From Streptomyces sp. TLI_171 (GTDB lineage Bacteria; Actinomycetota; Actinomycetes; Streptomycetales; Streptomycetaceae), in NCBI RefSeq assembly GCF_003610255.1, contig NZ_RAPS01000001.1, forward strand, positions 6,599,001 through 6,663,000: a stretch of DNA of 64,000 nucleotides, given 5' to 3'. Below are positions 46,019 to 54,951 of the stretch, in pieces (within the stretch, counting starts at the first letter, position 1; every line of letters begins with the position of its first letter). The position numbers and the translations under genes were made by a program. The notes under the pieces are model-generated. The model made no database searches and was not told where the DNA came from. It saw only the letters and a program-made list of their open reading frames with translations.

Positions 46019-46906
46019 ATGAGCCGCAAGATCGCTTTCATCGGCCTCGGCATCATGGGCAAGCCCATGGCCGTCAACCTGGTCAAGGCCGGCCACCACG
46101 TCACCGGCTACAACCTCACCCAGGAGCCCATCGACGCCCTGGTCGCCGCCGGCGGCCACGGCGCGGGCTCGATCGCCGAGGCCGTCGCCGACGCCGAGGT
46201 GGTCATCACCATGGTCCCCGCCGACCCGCACGTGGAGCAGGCGATCCTGGGCGAGGGCGGTGTCCTGGAGAACGTCGCCGCCGGCGCGCTGGTGATCGAC
46301 ATGTCCAGCATCACCCCGCAGACCTCGATCAAGGTCGCCGCCGCGGCCGCCGAGAAGGGCGTCCGGACGCTGGACGCGCCGGTCTCCGGCGGCGAGGCCG
46401 GGGCCGTCGAGGCGGTGCTGTCGATCATGGTCGGCGGCGCGGCGGAGGACTTCGCCGAGGCCAAGCCGCTGTTCGACGCGCTCGGCACCACCGTGGTGCA
46501 CGTCGGCCCGGCCGGCGCGGGCCAGACCGTCAAGGCCGCGAACCAGCTGATCGTCGCCGTCAACATCCAGGTGCTGGCCGAGGCCGTCGTCTTCCTGGAG
46601 AACGCGGGCGTCGACCTGGCCGCCGCGCTCGACGTGCTCGGCGGCGGGCTGGCCGGCTCCACGGTGCTGAACCGCAAGAAGGGCAACATGCTGGGCCGCG
46701 AGTTCGCGCCCGGGTTCCGGATCGACCTGCACCACAAGGACATGGGCATCGTGACGGACGCCGCCCGCGCCGTCGGGGCCGCGCTGCCGCTCGGTGCGGT
46801 CGCTGCGCAGCTGGTCGCCTCCGCCCGCGCCAACGGCGACGGGGGGCTGGACCACTCCGCCCTGCTGCGCGGGGTCGAGCGGCTGTCGGGCCGCGAGGTC
46901 AAGTAA
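46019..46906 (+). CDS. glxR: Tartronate semialdehyde reductase
   Basis: A 295-residue beta-hydroxyacid dehydrogenase. It has the Rossmann motif FIGLGIMGKPMAVNLVKAG, the substrate loop DAPVSGGEAGAVEA, the catalytic Lys in GQTVKAANQLIVA and the late Lys in RIDLHHKDMGI. It reduces tartronate semialdehyde to D-glycerate with NAD(P)H. It is 46 bp from hyi. Glyoxylate carboligase, which makes the substrate, is not in the window. Confidence 0.93.
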   Translation: MSRKIAFIGLGIMGKPMAVNLVKAGHHVTGYNLTQEPIDALVAAGGHGAGSIAEAVADAEVVITMVPADPHVEQAILGEGGVLENVAAGALVIDMSSITPQTSIKVAAAAAEKGVRTLDAPVSGGEAGAVEAVLSIMVGGAAEDFAEAKPLFDALGTTVVHVGPAGAGQTVKAANQLIVAVNIQVLAEAVVFLENAGVDLAAALDVLGGGLAGSTVLNRKKGNMLGREFAPGFRIDLHHKDMGIVTDAARAVGAALPLGAVAAQLVASARANGDGGLDHSALLRGVERLSGREVK

Positions 46907-46968
46907 CAGACTCCCCCTGACGGCGTGTACCTGTCCGGTCGTGCCCGCGCCCTCAGGGGGTCCAAGCC

Positions 46969-47015
46969 CCCTCCCCGCCGAGGGGAGCCTCGTATCGCGA
47001 GGTCGGCGGGGAGGG
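46969..47015. terminator. Long hairpin between glxR and glxK
   Basis: A perfect 13-bp stem (46969-46981 with 47003-47015) encloses a smaller CCTCG/CGAGG stem. It lies in the 270-bp gap between glxR and glxK and may be a terminator or attenuator that lowers glxK expression. Confidence 0.62.
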
Positions 47016-47176
47016 TGGGGTGGGGGAGTCGAGGTTCGGGGAGAGCCGAAGCCTCCTGAGGTGCAGTTGCCCCGCGAGAGCGACGCCACGAACTCTCGCC
47101 GTTCCGCCCCCGGCCTTCGGCCGGGAGGTGCCCCCAGAGCCCCAGGTGGTTCTTCGCTGCAGAAAGGTGATCTCTC

Positions 47177-48301
47177 GTGCGAGGTCATGTGGTCGTTGCC
47201 CCCGACAAGTTCAAGGGGTCGCTGGAGGGGGCGGAGGTCGCGGCGCGGATCGCGGCCGGGGTTCGGCGGGCGGTGCCCGGGGTGGAGGTGCGGGAGCTGC
47301 CGGTGGCCGACGGCGGGGAGGGGACCCTGGCGGCGGCGCTCGCGGCCGGGTTCTCGCGGGTCGAGGTGAAGGTCGCCGGGCCGACGGGGCTGCCGGTGGT
47401 GGCGGGGCTGGCGGTGAAGGGGGAGACCGCCGTCGTCGAGCTGGCGCAGGCGTCGGGGCTGGCCCGGCTGCCCGGGGGGCGGACGGCGCCGCTGGCGGCC
47501 GGGTCCTACGGCGTGGGCCGGCTGATCGCCAAGGCGGTGTCGCTCGGGGTGACCCGGGTGGTGCTGGGCCTCGGCGGCAGCGCCTGCACGGACGGCGGAG
47601 CGGGGATGGTCCAGGCGCTGGGCGTGGAGCTGTACGACGCCGACGGCGCGCCGCTGCCGCCCGGCGGGGCCGCGCTGCGCCGACTGGCCAGGGTGGAGCC
47701 CGGGCCGCTGGCGGAGGTGCTGCGGGGGGTGCACGTGATCGTCGCGTGCGACGTCGACAACCCGCTGCTGGGCCCGCGTGGTGCGGCCGCCGTGTACGGG
47801 CCGCAGAAGGGCGCGGACGCCGCCGACCTGCTGGTGCTGGAGGAGGGGCTGACCCGGTGGGCGGACGCCGTGGCGGAGCTGACGGGCCGTGACGTCCGGG
47901 ACGCGCCCGGCGCGGGCGCGGCCGGCGGGGTCGGGTTCGCGGCGCTGGCCCTGCTGGGGGCGACCATGCGGCCCGGCATCGAGCTGCTGCTGGAGCTGCT
48001 CGGCTTCGAGCAGGCCGTCCGGGGGGCCAGGCTGGTGGTGACCGGCGAGGGCTGCCTGGACGCGCAGACCCTGCACGGGAAGGCGCCGGCGGGTGTCGCC
48101 GCGGCGGCGGCCCGGGCCGGGGTGCGGGTGGCGGCGGTGGCCGGCCGGCTGGAGCTGGCGGAGCGGGAGTGGCGGGCCGCCGGCTTCGCCGAGGCGCTGG
48201 CGCTGGCCGATCTGGCGGCCGATCCGGCCGACTCGATGGCCCGGGCGGGCGAACTCGCCGAGCTCGCGGGGGAGCGGCTCGCGGCCGCGCTGCTGACCTG
48301 A
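47177..48301 (+). CDS. glxK: Glycerate kinase
   Basis: A 374-residue kinase of the GarK/GlxK family (glycerate 2-kinase). It shows VVAPDKFKGSLEGAEVA at the start, LPVADGGEGTL, GLGGSACTDGGAGM, CDVDNPLLGPRGAA and VTGEGCLDAQTLHGKAP. It phosphorylates D-glycerate with ATP, sending glyoxylate carbon into glycolysis. The GTG at 47177 has AAAGGTG 7 bases upstream. Confidence 0.93.
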   Translation: MRGHVVVAPDKFKGSLEGAEVAARIAAGVRRAVPGVEVRELPVADGGEGTLAAALAAGFSRVEVKVAGPTGLPVVAGLAVKGETAVVELAQASGLARLPGGRTAPLAAGSYGVGRLIAKAVSLGVTRVVLGLGGSACTDGGAGMVQALGVELYDADGAPLPPGGAALRRLARVEPGPLAEVLRGVHVIVACDVDNPLLGPRGAAAVYGPQKGADAADLLVLEEGLTRWADAVAELTGRDVRDAPGAGAAGGVGFAALALLGATMRPGIELLLELLGFEQAVRGARLVVTGEGCLDAQTLHGKAPAGVAAAAARAGVRVAAVAGRLELAEREWRAAGFAEALALADLAADPADSMARAGELAELAGERLAAALLT

Positions 48302-48331
48302 CGGGCCGTTGAGTCCTCGTACGTTCCTACA

Positions 48332-48361
48332 TTGACGTTTTGTTGAAGGCGGGCCTACGCT
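48332..48361 (+). promoter_or_regulatory. allB promoter with AllR-like half-palindrome
   Basis: -35 TTGACG (48332-48337), 18-bp spacer, -10 TACGCT (48356-48361). TTGACGTTTTGTTGA (48332-48346) keeps one full arm, GTTGA, of the operator palindrome and 3 of 5 bases of the other. Confidence 0.6.
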
Positions 48362-48413
48362 CCCAGCACTCCTTCGGCCCACCCCGTTTCCACCCGACGT
48401 TCGGAGGTCCCTC

Positions 48414-49769
48414 ATGCCCATCGGCGACACCGCGGTGATCCGCTCCCGGCGGGTGGTCCTGCCGGGCGGCGAACGCCCCGCCGACGTGCTGGTGCGGGCC
48501 GGGAAGATCGAGCAGATCGCCGAGCACGGCGCCCTGCTGGTCGGCGACCGGCAGCTCACCGACCTCGGGGCGACGGCGCTGCTCCCCGGCCTGGTCGACA
48601 CCCACGTGCACGTCAACGAGCCCGGCCGGACCGACTGGGAGGGCTTCGCCTCCGCGACCAAGGCCGCCGCGGCCGGCGGCGTGACCACCGTCATCGACAT
48701 GCCGCTGAACTCGATCCCGCCGACCACCACCGTCGAGGGGCTCGACGCCAAGCGGAGGACCGCCGACGGCCAGGCGTGGGTGGACCTGGGCTTCTGGGGC
48801 GGCGCCGTGCCCGGCAACACCGGCGAGCTGGCCGGCCTGCACCGGGCCGGGGTGTTCGGGTTCAAGTCCTTCCTGGCCCCGTCCGGGGTGGACGAGTTCC
48901 CGCACCTGGCCACCCCCGCCGACCTGGAGTCCGCGCTCGCCGAACAGGCCCGCCTCGGCGCGCTGGCGATCATCCACGCCGAGGACCCGGCCGTGCTGGA
49001 CGCCGCGCCGCACGTCCCCGGCGTCCGCTACCGCGACTTCCTGGCCTCCCGCCCGGACGACGCGGAGGCCGCCGCCGTCGCCGGACTGCTGGAGTGCGCC
49101 CGCCGCACCGGCGCCCGGGTGCACATCCTGCACGTGTCCTCCGCCGCCGTGCTGCCGCTGCTGCGGGCCGCCCGCGAGGACGGCGTGCAGGTGACCGCGG
49201 AGACCTGCCCGCACTACCTGACGCTGGCCGCCGAGCAGGTCCCGGACGGCGACACCGCGTTCAAGTGCTGCCCGCCGATCCGTGACGAGTCCAACCGCGA
49301 CCTGCTCTGGCAGGCCCTCGCGGACGGCGAGTTCATCGCCGTGGTCTCCGACCACTCGCCGTCCACGCCCGACCTGAAACTGCTGCAACGCCTCGGCGGC
49401 AGCGGCGACTTCGCCGCCGCCTGGGGCGGCATCGCCTCCCTGCAGCTGGGCCTGCCCGCCGTCTGGACCGAGGCCCGCCGACGCGGCCACACCCTGGCGG
49501 ACGTGGTCCGCTGGATGTCCGCCGGCCCCGCCTCGCTGGTCGGCCTGACCGGCGCCAAGGGCGCCATCGCCCCCGGCTGCGACGCCGACCTGGTGGCCTT
49601 CGACCCGGACGCCGGGTTCGCCGTCCACGCCGAACGGCTCCACCACAAGAACCCCGTGACCCCGTACGCGGGCCGCACCCTCACCGGACAGGTCCGCACC
49701 ACCTGGCTGCGCGGGCAGCCCGTCGACCCCGACGGCGCGCCGCACGGCCGCCAGATCACCCGGCGCTGA
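48414..49769 (+). CDS. allB: Allantoinase
   Basis: A 451-residue cyclic amidohydrolase with all binuclear metal ligands: His64 and His66 in GLVDTHVHVNEPGR, carboxylated Lys151 in FGFKSFLAPSG, His in LAIIHAEDP and HILHVSS, Asp in VVSDHSPS. The KCCPPIRDE and NPVTPYAGR stretches are specific to allantoinase rather than dihydropyrimidinase. It opens allantoin to allantoate. GGAGG precedes the ATG. Its own promoter lies at 48332. Confidence 0.95.
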   Translation: MPIGDTAVIRSRRVVLPGGERPADVLVRAGKIEQIAEHGALLVGDRQLTDLGATALLPGLVDTHVHVNEPGRTDWEGFASATKAAAAGGVTTVIDMPLNSIPPTTTVEGLDAKRRTADGQAWVDLGFWGGAVPGNTGELAGLHRAGVFGFKSFLAPSGVDEFPHLATPADLESALAEQARLGALAIIHAEDPAVLDAAPHVPGVRYRDFLASRPDDAEAAAVAGLLECARRTGARVHILHVSSAAVLPLLRAAREDGVQVTAETCPHYLTLAAEQVPDGDTAFKCCPPIRDESNRDLLWQALADGEFIAVVSDHSPSTPDLKLLQRLGGSGDFAAAWGGIASLQLGLPAVWTEARRRGHTLADVVRWMSAGPASLVGLTGAKGAIAPGCDADLVAFDPDAGFAVHAERLHHKNPVTPYAGRTLTGQVRTTWLRGQPVDPDGAPHGRQITRR

Positions 49770-49864
49770 GCCTCCGCGGAGCGGCTCCACCGCCACCTCC
49801 CGCCGCGGGCCCGTACCTCCCGCCCGGATCATCCGACGCTGAAGAAGAGACGAAGGAGAGTCAG

Positions 49865-51013
49865 TTGAGTACTGATCAGACCGCGAACGCGCCGTTCACC
49901 GAGCTGGTCGACCTGGCCTCCCGGCTGCTCGGCGCGGGCGTGGTCGCCACCAACGAGGACACCTTCGCCGACGCCGAGAACCTGCTGGTCGCCAAGCCCG
50001 CCGAGTTCCGCCCGCACACCTTCGGCCACAAGGGCCAGATTATGGACGGCTGGGAGTCCCGCCGCCGACGCGGCGTCAGCGCCCAGCAGCCGCACCCCAC
50101 CGACGAGGACCACGACTGGGCGATCGTCCGGCTGGGCGCCGCCGGCGTGGTGCGCGGCGTGATCGTCGACACCGCGTTCTTCACCGGCAACTACCCCGAG
50201 ACCGCCTCCGTGCAGGCCGCCTCGGTACCCGGCCACCCCTCGCCCGAGGAACTGGCCGACGCCGAGTGGACCGACCTGGTCCCGCGCACCCCGCTGAGCG
50301 GGAACACCGCGCACGCGTTCCCCGTCGAGGACCCGACCCGGTACACCCACGTGCGGCTCAACATCTGGCCGGACGGCGGCGTCGCCCGGCTCCGGGTGCA
50401 CGGCGAGGTGCTGCCCGATCCGCGGGAGCTGGCCGGCCTCACCTTCGACCTGGCGGCCCAGGAGTACGGCGGCGTGGCCGAGGCCGCGTCCGACCGGTAC
50501 TTCTCCTCCCCGCACAACCTGAACGCTCCCGGCCGAGCCACCGTCATGGGCGACGGCTGGGAGACCCGTCGGCGGCGCGACAAGGCCAACGACTGGGTGC
50601 GAGTGGCCCTGGCCGGGGGCGGCGAGGTCCTGGCGGCGGAGGTGGACACCTCCTGCTTCGTCGCCAACGCCCCCGGCTGGGCCGAACTCGTCGGCACCGA
50701 CGGCGAGACCGAGACCGTGCTGCTGCCGCGCACCCGCCTGCAGCCCGACACCCGCCACCGCTTCCGGCTCCCCGCCGGCACCCCGGTCACCCACGTCCGG
50801 ATCAACGTCTACCCCGACGGCGGCCTCGCCCGCCTGCGCCTCACCGGCCGCCTCACCCCCGCCGGCCAGGACGCGCTGGCGCTGCGCTGGTTCAACGCCC
50901 TGCCCGCCGCCGAGGCCCGGCAGGCCCTCGCCGAGGCGAACCTCCCGGCAGACCTGGCCGACGTGCGCCCGCTCACCGACGCGGGCGCCGTCCGCGCGCT
51001 GTACGCGAACTGA
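49865..51013 (+). CDS. alc: Allantoicase
   Basis: A 382-residue allantoicase made of two similar beta-jelly-roll halves, each with a GWESRRRR/GWETRRRRDKANDW motif and IVDTAFFTGNYPE / EVDTSCFVANAPG. It splits allantoate into urea and ureidoglycolate. The start is the rare TTG at 49865 with GGAGAG before it; no ATG or GTG is near the start of homology. A short C-terminal OHCU-decarboxylase-like tail (LRWFNALPAAEARQAL) is present, as in other actinobacterial allantoicases. It lies 95 bp after allB. Confidence 0.93.
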   Translation: MSTDQTANAPFTELVDLASRLLGAGVVATNEDTFADAENLLVAKPAEFRPHTFGHKGQIMDGWESRRRRGVSAQQPHPTDEDHDWAIVRLGAAGVVRGVIVDTAFFTGNYPETASVQAASVPGHPSPEELADAEWTDLVPRTPLSGNTAHAFPVEDPTRYTHVRLNIWPDGGVARLRVHGEVLPDPRELAGLTFDLAAQEYGGVAEAASDRYFSSPHNLNAPGRATVMGDGWETRRRRDKANDWVRVALAGGGEVLAAEVDTSCFVANAPGWAELVGTDGETETVLLPRTRLQPDTRHRFRLPAGTPVTHVRINVYPDGGLARLRLTGRLTPAGQDALALRWFNALPAAEARQALAEANLPADLADVRPLTDAGAVRALYAN

Positions 51014-51074
51014 CGCGCCGCCGGGCCGCCGCCCTCCCCCTGTCTGCACCGCATCGCACCTCGAAGGATCACGC

Positions 51075-52535
51075 ATGCCCAGAACCCTCACCACCGAGTC
51101 CGGCGCGCCCGTGGCGGACAACCAGAACAGCGCGTCCGCCGGCGAGTACGGCCCGCTGCTGATCCAGGACCAGCAACTGCTGGAGAAGCTGGCCCGGTTC
51201 AACCGGGAGCGGATCCCGGAGCGCGTGGTGCACGCCCGCGGCTCGGGCGCGTACGGCTACTTCGAGGTGACCGACGAGGTCTCGCAGTACACCAAGGCCG
51301 CGTTCCTGTCCGCCGTCGGCAAGCGCACCGAGCTGTTCCTGCGCTTCTCCACCGTCGCGGGCGCGCTCGGCTCCACCGACGCGGTCCGCGACCCGCGCGG
51401 ATTCGCCGTCAAGTTCTACACCGAGCAGGGCAACTACGACCTGGTCGGCAACAACACCCCGGTGTTCTTCATCAAGGACCCGATCAAGTTCCCGGACTTC
51501 ATCCACTCGCAGAAGCGCGACCCGTACACCGGCATCCAGGAAGCCGACAACGTCTGGGACTTCTGGGCGCACTCGCCGGCCTCCACCCACCAGATCACCT
51601 GGCTGTTCGGCGACCGCGGCATCCCCGCCTCCTACCGCCACATGAACGGCTACGGCTCGCACACCTACCAGTGGGTCAACGCCGAGGGCCGCGCGCACTG
51701 GGTGAAGTACCACTTCAAGACCAACCAGGGCATCCGCTCGCTGGACGCCGGCCAGGCCGCCGACACCGCCGGCGGCGACGCCGACAGCCACCAGCGCGAC
51801 CTGCACCAGGCCATCGAGCGCGGGGTGTTCCCGTCCTGGACGCTGTACGTCCAGCTGATGCCGGTCGAGGACGCCGCCGACTACCGGTTCAACCCGTTCG
51901 ACGTCACCAAGGTGTGGCCGCACGCGGACTACCCGCTGGTCAAGGTCGGCCGGCTGGTGCTCAACCGGAACCCGGACAACGTGTTCGCCGAGGTCGAGCA
52001 GGCCGCGTTCTCGCCGAACAACTTCGTGCCCGGCATCGGCCCGTCGCCCGACAAGATGCTGCAGGGCCGGCTGTTCGCCTACGCCGACGCCCAGCGCTAC
52101 CGCCTCGGCGTCAACCACACCCAGCTGCCCGTCAACGCCCCGCGGGCGGTCGAGGCCGCCAACTACGGGCAGGACGGCTACAGCGCGCTCAACCGCAACG
52201 GCCGCACCAAGAACTACGAGCCCAACTCGTACGACGGCCCCGCCCAGACCGACGAGCCGCTGCACGCCCCGCTCGCCGTCACCGGCCACACCGGAAGCTG
52301 GACCACCGCCGCGCACGCCAAGGACGACGACTTCCACCAGGCCGGCGAGCTCTACCGGCTGATGTCCGAGGACGAGAAGGCCCGCCTGATCGCCAACCTG
52401 GCGGGCTCGCTGGCCTCGGTCGTCCGCGACGACGTGGTGGAGAAGAACCTCGCCCACTTCCACGCCGCCGACCGCGACTACGGCTCCCGTCTGGCCACGG
52501 CAGTGGCGCAGCTCCGCGCCGCGAACGAGGACTGA
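51075..52535 (+). CDS. katA: Catalase (small-subunit, haem b)
   Basis: A 486-residue clade-3-type catalase. The distal His is in RVVHARGSGAYGYFEV, the Asn in NNTPVFFIKDPIKFPDF, and the proximal haem ligand Tyr is in RLFAYADAQRYRLG. It removes H2O2. It follows allantoicase by 61 bp in the same direction, which fits removal of the H2O2 produced by uricase. It ends at a 13-bp hairpin. Confidence 0.95.
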   Translation: MPRTLTTESGAPVADNQNSASAGEYGPLLIQDQQLLEKLARFNRERIPERVVHARGSGAYGYFEVTDEVSQYTKAAFLSAVGKRTELFLRFSTVAGALGSTDAVRDPRGFAVKFYTEQGNYDLVGNNTPVFFIKDPIKFPDFIHSQKRDPYTGIQEADNVWDFWAHSPASTHQITWLFGDRGIPASYRHMNGYGSHTYQWVNAEGRAHWVKYHFKTNQGIRSLDAGQAADTAGGDADSHQRDLHQAIERGVFPSWTLYVQLMPVEDAADYRFNPFDVTKVWPHADYPLVKVGRLVLNRNPDNVFAEVEQAAFSPNNFVPGIGPSPDKMLQGRLFAYADAQRYRLGVNHTQLPVNAPRAVEAANYGQDGYSALNRNGRTKNYEPNSYDGPAQTDEPLHAPLAVTGHTGSWTTAAHAKDDDFHQAGELYRLMSEDEKARLIANLAGSLASVVRDDVVEKNLAHFHAADRDYGSRLATAVAQLRAANED

Positions 52536-52569
52536 GTCCCACCCCTGACCGACTGACGCACCCTCAGCC

Positions 52570-52604
52570 GGGCCCCTCCCCCTCGACCCGCGGGGGAGGG
52601 GCCC
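52570..52604. terminator. Terminator after catalase
   Basis: A perfect 13-bp stem (52570-52582 with 52592-52604) and a 9-base loop, 35 bases after the katA stop. Confidence 0.8.
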
Positions 52605-52762
52605 CGCGCGCGTTCGGCACCTCAAGGGGGCCGGGCGTCGGGGCATATGCGTGTCAAGGGTGGTGGGGTTCGGTGGGGCGAATATCCGGTGAGGGGGAGG
52701 TGGGGAGGTGGTGGGCTGGTTAGGCTGGATGTGGCGGCGGGGAGCGGCGGAGGGGCGGGGCC

Positions 52763-53551
52763 ATGTCGACGGTGAGTTGGGGTGGGCGCGAGGGGCTGCT
52801 CGGGGCGGGGGCCGGCGGGGCCGGGCCGTTCGGGGTGCTGCGGCGGGCGCTGCGGCTGCTGGAGGCGGTGGACCGGCGGCCCGGCGGCGCCACGCTCGGT
52901 GAACTGGCCCGGGAGCTGACCATGCCGGAGACCCTGGTGCAGCAGCTCGCCGAGGAGCTGGAGACCGAGGGGTACCTGGTGAACCTGGACGGCGCGTGGG
53001 CGCTGGGCGGGGCGTTCACCCTGCTGGGCGCGCAGCACCGGGAGCCGATGGTGCGCGCCAGGCTGCACCATCGCCTGGCGGAACTGCGCGACGAGCTGGG
53101 CGCCGCGGTGTACTTCAGCCGCTACCACGACGGCGAGCTGTCGGTGGAGGCGGTGAGCGCCGACGAGCACGCCCCGGCGGTGCACGAGTGGGTGGACTTC
53201 CGGGCGACGGCGCACGCCTCGGCGATCGGGAAGTGCCTGCTCGCCCAACTCGACCACGACGCACGGCTGGACCACCTGGCCCGGCACCCGGTGGCCCGGC
53301 TGACCTCCCGCACCATTACCGAGACCGACCGGCTGCTGCACCGCCTGGACCGGCAGCCGGCCACCGTCCCGGTGCTGGACCTGCAGGAGTACTCGATGGA
53401 CACGGTGTGCGCGGCCGTGCCGATCGTCGCGGGCAGCACGGTGGGCTGCCTGGCGACCTCGCTCCCGGTGGATCAGGCGTACCGGCTGCGCGAGGCGGCC
53501 GACCTGCTGACCCTGCGGGCGACGCCGCTGATGCTGGCGATGGCGGTCTGA
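52763..53551 (+). CDS. IclR-family regulator
   Basis: A 262-residue IclR-like regulator. The winged helix is VLRRALRLLEAVDRR...LGELARELTMPETLVQQLAEELETEGYL and the effector domain contains AHASAIGKCLLAQLD and CAAVPIVAGSTVGCLATSLP. Its DNA-recognition helix differs from that of the AllR-type protein, so it probably reads another operator. GGAGGGG precedes the ATG. The target is unknown; katA upstream or the GNAT downstream are candidates by position. Confidence 0.82.
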   Translation: MSTVSWGGREGLLGAGAGGAGPFGVLRRALRLLEAVDRRPGGATLGELARELTMPETLVQQLAEELETEGYLVNLDGAWALGGAFTLLGAQHREPMVRARLHHRLAELRDELGAAVYFSRYHDGELSVEAVSADEHAPAVHEWVDFRATAHASAIGKCLLAQLDHDARLDHLARHPVARLTSRTITETDRLLHRLDRQPATVPVLDLQEYSMDTVCAAVPIVAGSTVGCLATSLPVDQAYRLREAADLLTLRATPLMLAMAV

Positions 53552-53585
53552 GGCCGGTCGGTCCGCGCTCGCGACAAGTCACTTG

Positions 53586-53599
53586 TGGGAGCGCTCCCG
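53586..53599. promoter_or_regulatory. LacI/CebR-type palindrome upstream of the GNAT gene
   Basis: TGGGAGCGCTCCCG matches 13 of 14 bases of the palindrome TGGGAGCGCTCCCA, known as the CebR (LacI family) sugar operator in Streptomyces. It lies 18 bp before the ATG at 53618. Confidence 0.6.
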
Positions 53600-53617
53600 T
53601 CGTGGGGAGGATGGGGT

Positions 53618-54241
53618 ATGAGTGAACACCTGGGGCGGGCCGTGGTGCGCCCGTACGAGCCGCGCGACCGCGCCGACCTGTTCGACATCTGCGTCCGGAC
53701 GGGCGAGCTGGGCGGCGACTCCCGGCAGACCTACCCGGACCTCGACCTGCTGCCGAGCATCTTCGCCGCGCCGTACGCCGAACTGGAGCCGGACCTGGCC
53801 TTCGTGGTCGACGACGGCACCCGCGCGGTCGGCTACGTGGTGGCGACGGCGGACACGGCCGCGTTCGTGCAGCGGTTCCGCGCGGAGTGGCTGCCGACCG
53901 TGGTGGACCGTTACCCGCCGCTGACCACCGAGCCGGGCACGCCCAGTGAAGTGATGGTGCACCTGCTGCACACCCCCGAGCGGATGGTGCTGCCGGAGCT
54001 CGCCGACTACCCGGCGCACCTGCACATCGACCTGCTGCCAAGTCACCAACGCGCCGGCTACGGGCGCGAGTTGATGGAGACGCTGCTCGCCGCGCTGGCC
54101 GCCAAGGGGGTGCCCGCGGTGCACCTGGGCATGGTGACCGCCAACACCCCGGCCCGTGCCTTCTACGACCGCCTCGGCTTCCACGTCCTCCCGGTGCCCG
54201 ACCCCGGCCCGCTCACCTACCTGGGCCGGTCCACCTCCTGA
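53618..54241 (+). CDS. GNAT acetyltransferase of the O-GlcNAcase-domain type
   Basis: A 207-residue GNAT protein with the acetyl-CoA loop LLPSHQRAGYGRELMETLL and the C-terminal NTPARAFYDRLGFHVL. The N-terminal YEPRDRADLFDICVRTGELGGDS and the YADLEPDLAFVVDD-like stretch resemble the acetyltransferase-like domain seen next to hexosaminidases. GGAGG precedes the ATG at 53618. A CebR-like operator directly upstream suggests sugar-dependent control. The substrate is unknown. Confidence 0.78.
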   Translation: MSEHLGRAVVRPYEPRDRADLFDICVRTGELGGDSRQTYPDLDLLPSIFAAPYAELEPDLAFVVDDGTRAVGYVVATADTAAFVQRFRAEWLPTVVDRYPPLTTEPGTPSEVMVHLLHTPERMVLPELADYPAHLHIDLLPSHQRAGYGRELMETLLAALAAKGVPAVHLGMVTANTPARAFYDRLGFHVLPVPDPGPLTYLGRSTS

Positions 54242-54374
54242 CGTCCGGGGCCCGGCCTCGGCCGGGTCCCGCGGCGTGGACGGCCCGTCGCGGTCGAACG
54301 GTTCGTGGATAGCATCTGGCCGAGGTGCCCCGACGGGGAGTCGGGTGGGGAGCACGCGGGGCGGGAGGCACACG

Positions 54375-54690
54375 GTGCGGTTCGGCTTGCTGGGGACGCT
54401 GTCGGCCCACGACGGCACGGGTGAGTGTCCGGTTCGCGGGCCGAAGGCCCGGACGCTGCTCGCCGTGCTGCTGCTCCACCCGAACCGGCCCGTGAGCCTG
54501 GACCGGCTGATCGACGCACTGTGGGGAGCGCGGGCGCCGGCCACCGCGGAAGCCTCGCTGCGCAACCTGGTCGCCCGGCTGCGCCGCGCGCTCGGCGACC
54601 TGGCGGTCCGCCCTGGAGCACCTGGCCGGCTCCGACGTCCTCCAGGTCGCCCAGGTCCGCACCCTGATCGCCGAGGCCGAGAGCGCCTGA
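54375..54690 (+). pseudogene. Truncated SARP regulator remnant
   Basis: From the GTG at 54375 (GGGAGG upstream) the frame encodes only the winged-helix domain of a SARP (VRFGLLGTLSAHDG; GPKARTLLAVLLLHPNRPVS; LRNLVARLRRALGD). At about 54600 it loses homology. In the +1 frame the tail LEHLAGSDVLQVAQVRTLIA continues to a stop at 54690. The BTAD domain is missing, so this is an internally deleted, frameshifted gene. If translated, the isolated DNA-binding domain might still bind DNA. Confidence 0.62.
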
Positions 54691-54951
54691 CGGCCCGTCA
54701 TTGCACGGGTGTCCCGATCGCCGAGGGCGGACGAATTGCGCGGGCGGCCGGAGCGGATCCCCCGATCCGGTCCGGCCGCCCGCGGTGGTCGACGAGTCCC
54801 CCCGTCCCCGGTCCAAGTCCCCCGGACCGGGGCGGTACGTCGATCGGGCGGACCTCGGTGAGTACGAGGTCCGGTTCCCCCTTGGTGTCCACCGTAGTGG
54901 GGCGGGCGGGGGAGGAGTTGGCGGTGCGTCGACAGTGGGTTGGCGATGCGT
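54691..54951. other. Intergenic region
   Basis: 260 bp between the SARP remnant and the end of the AraC gene. A minus-strand open frame (VDTKGEPDLVLTEVRPIDVP) has a protein-like composition but no recognisable homology or ribosome site. I annotate no gene. Confidence 0.3.
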
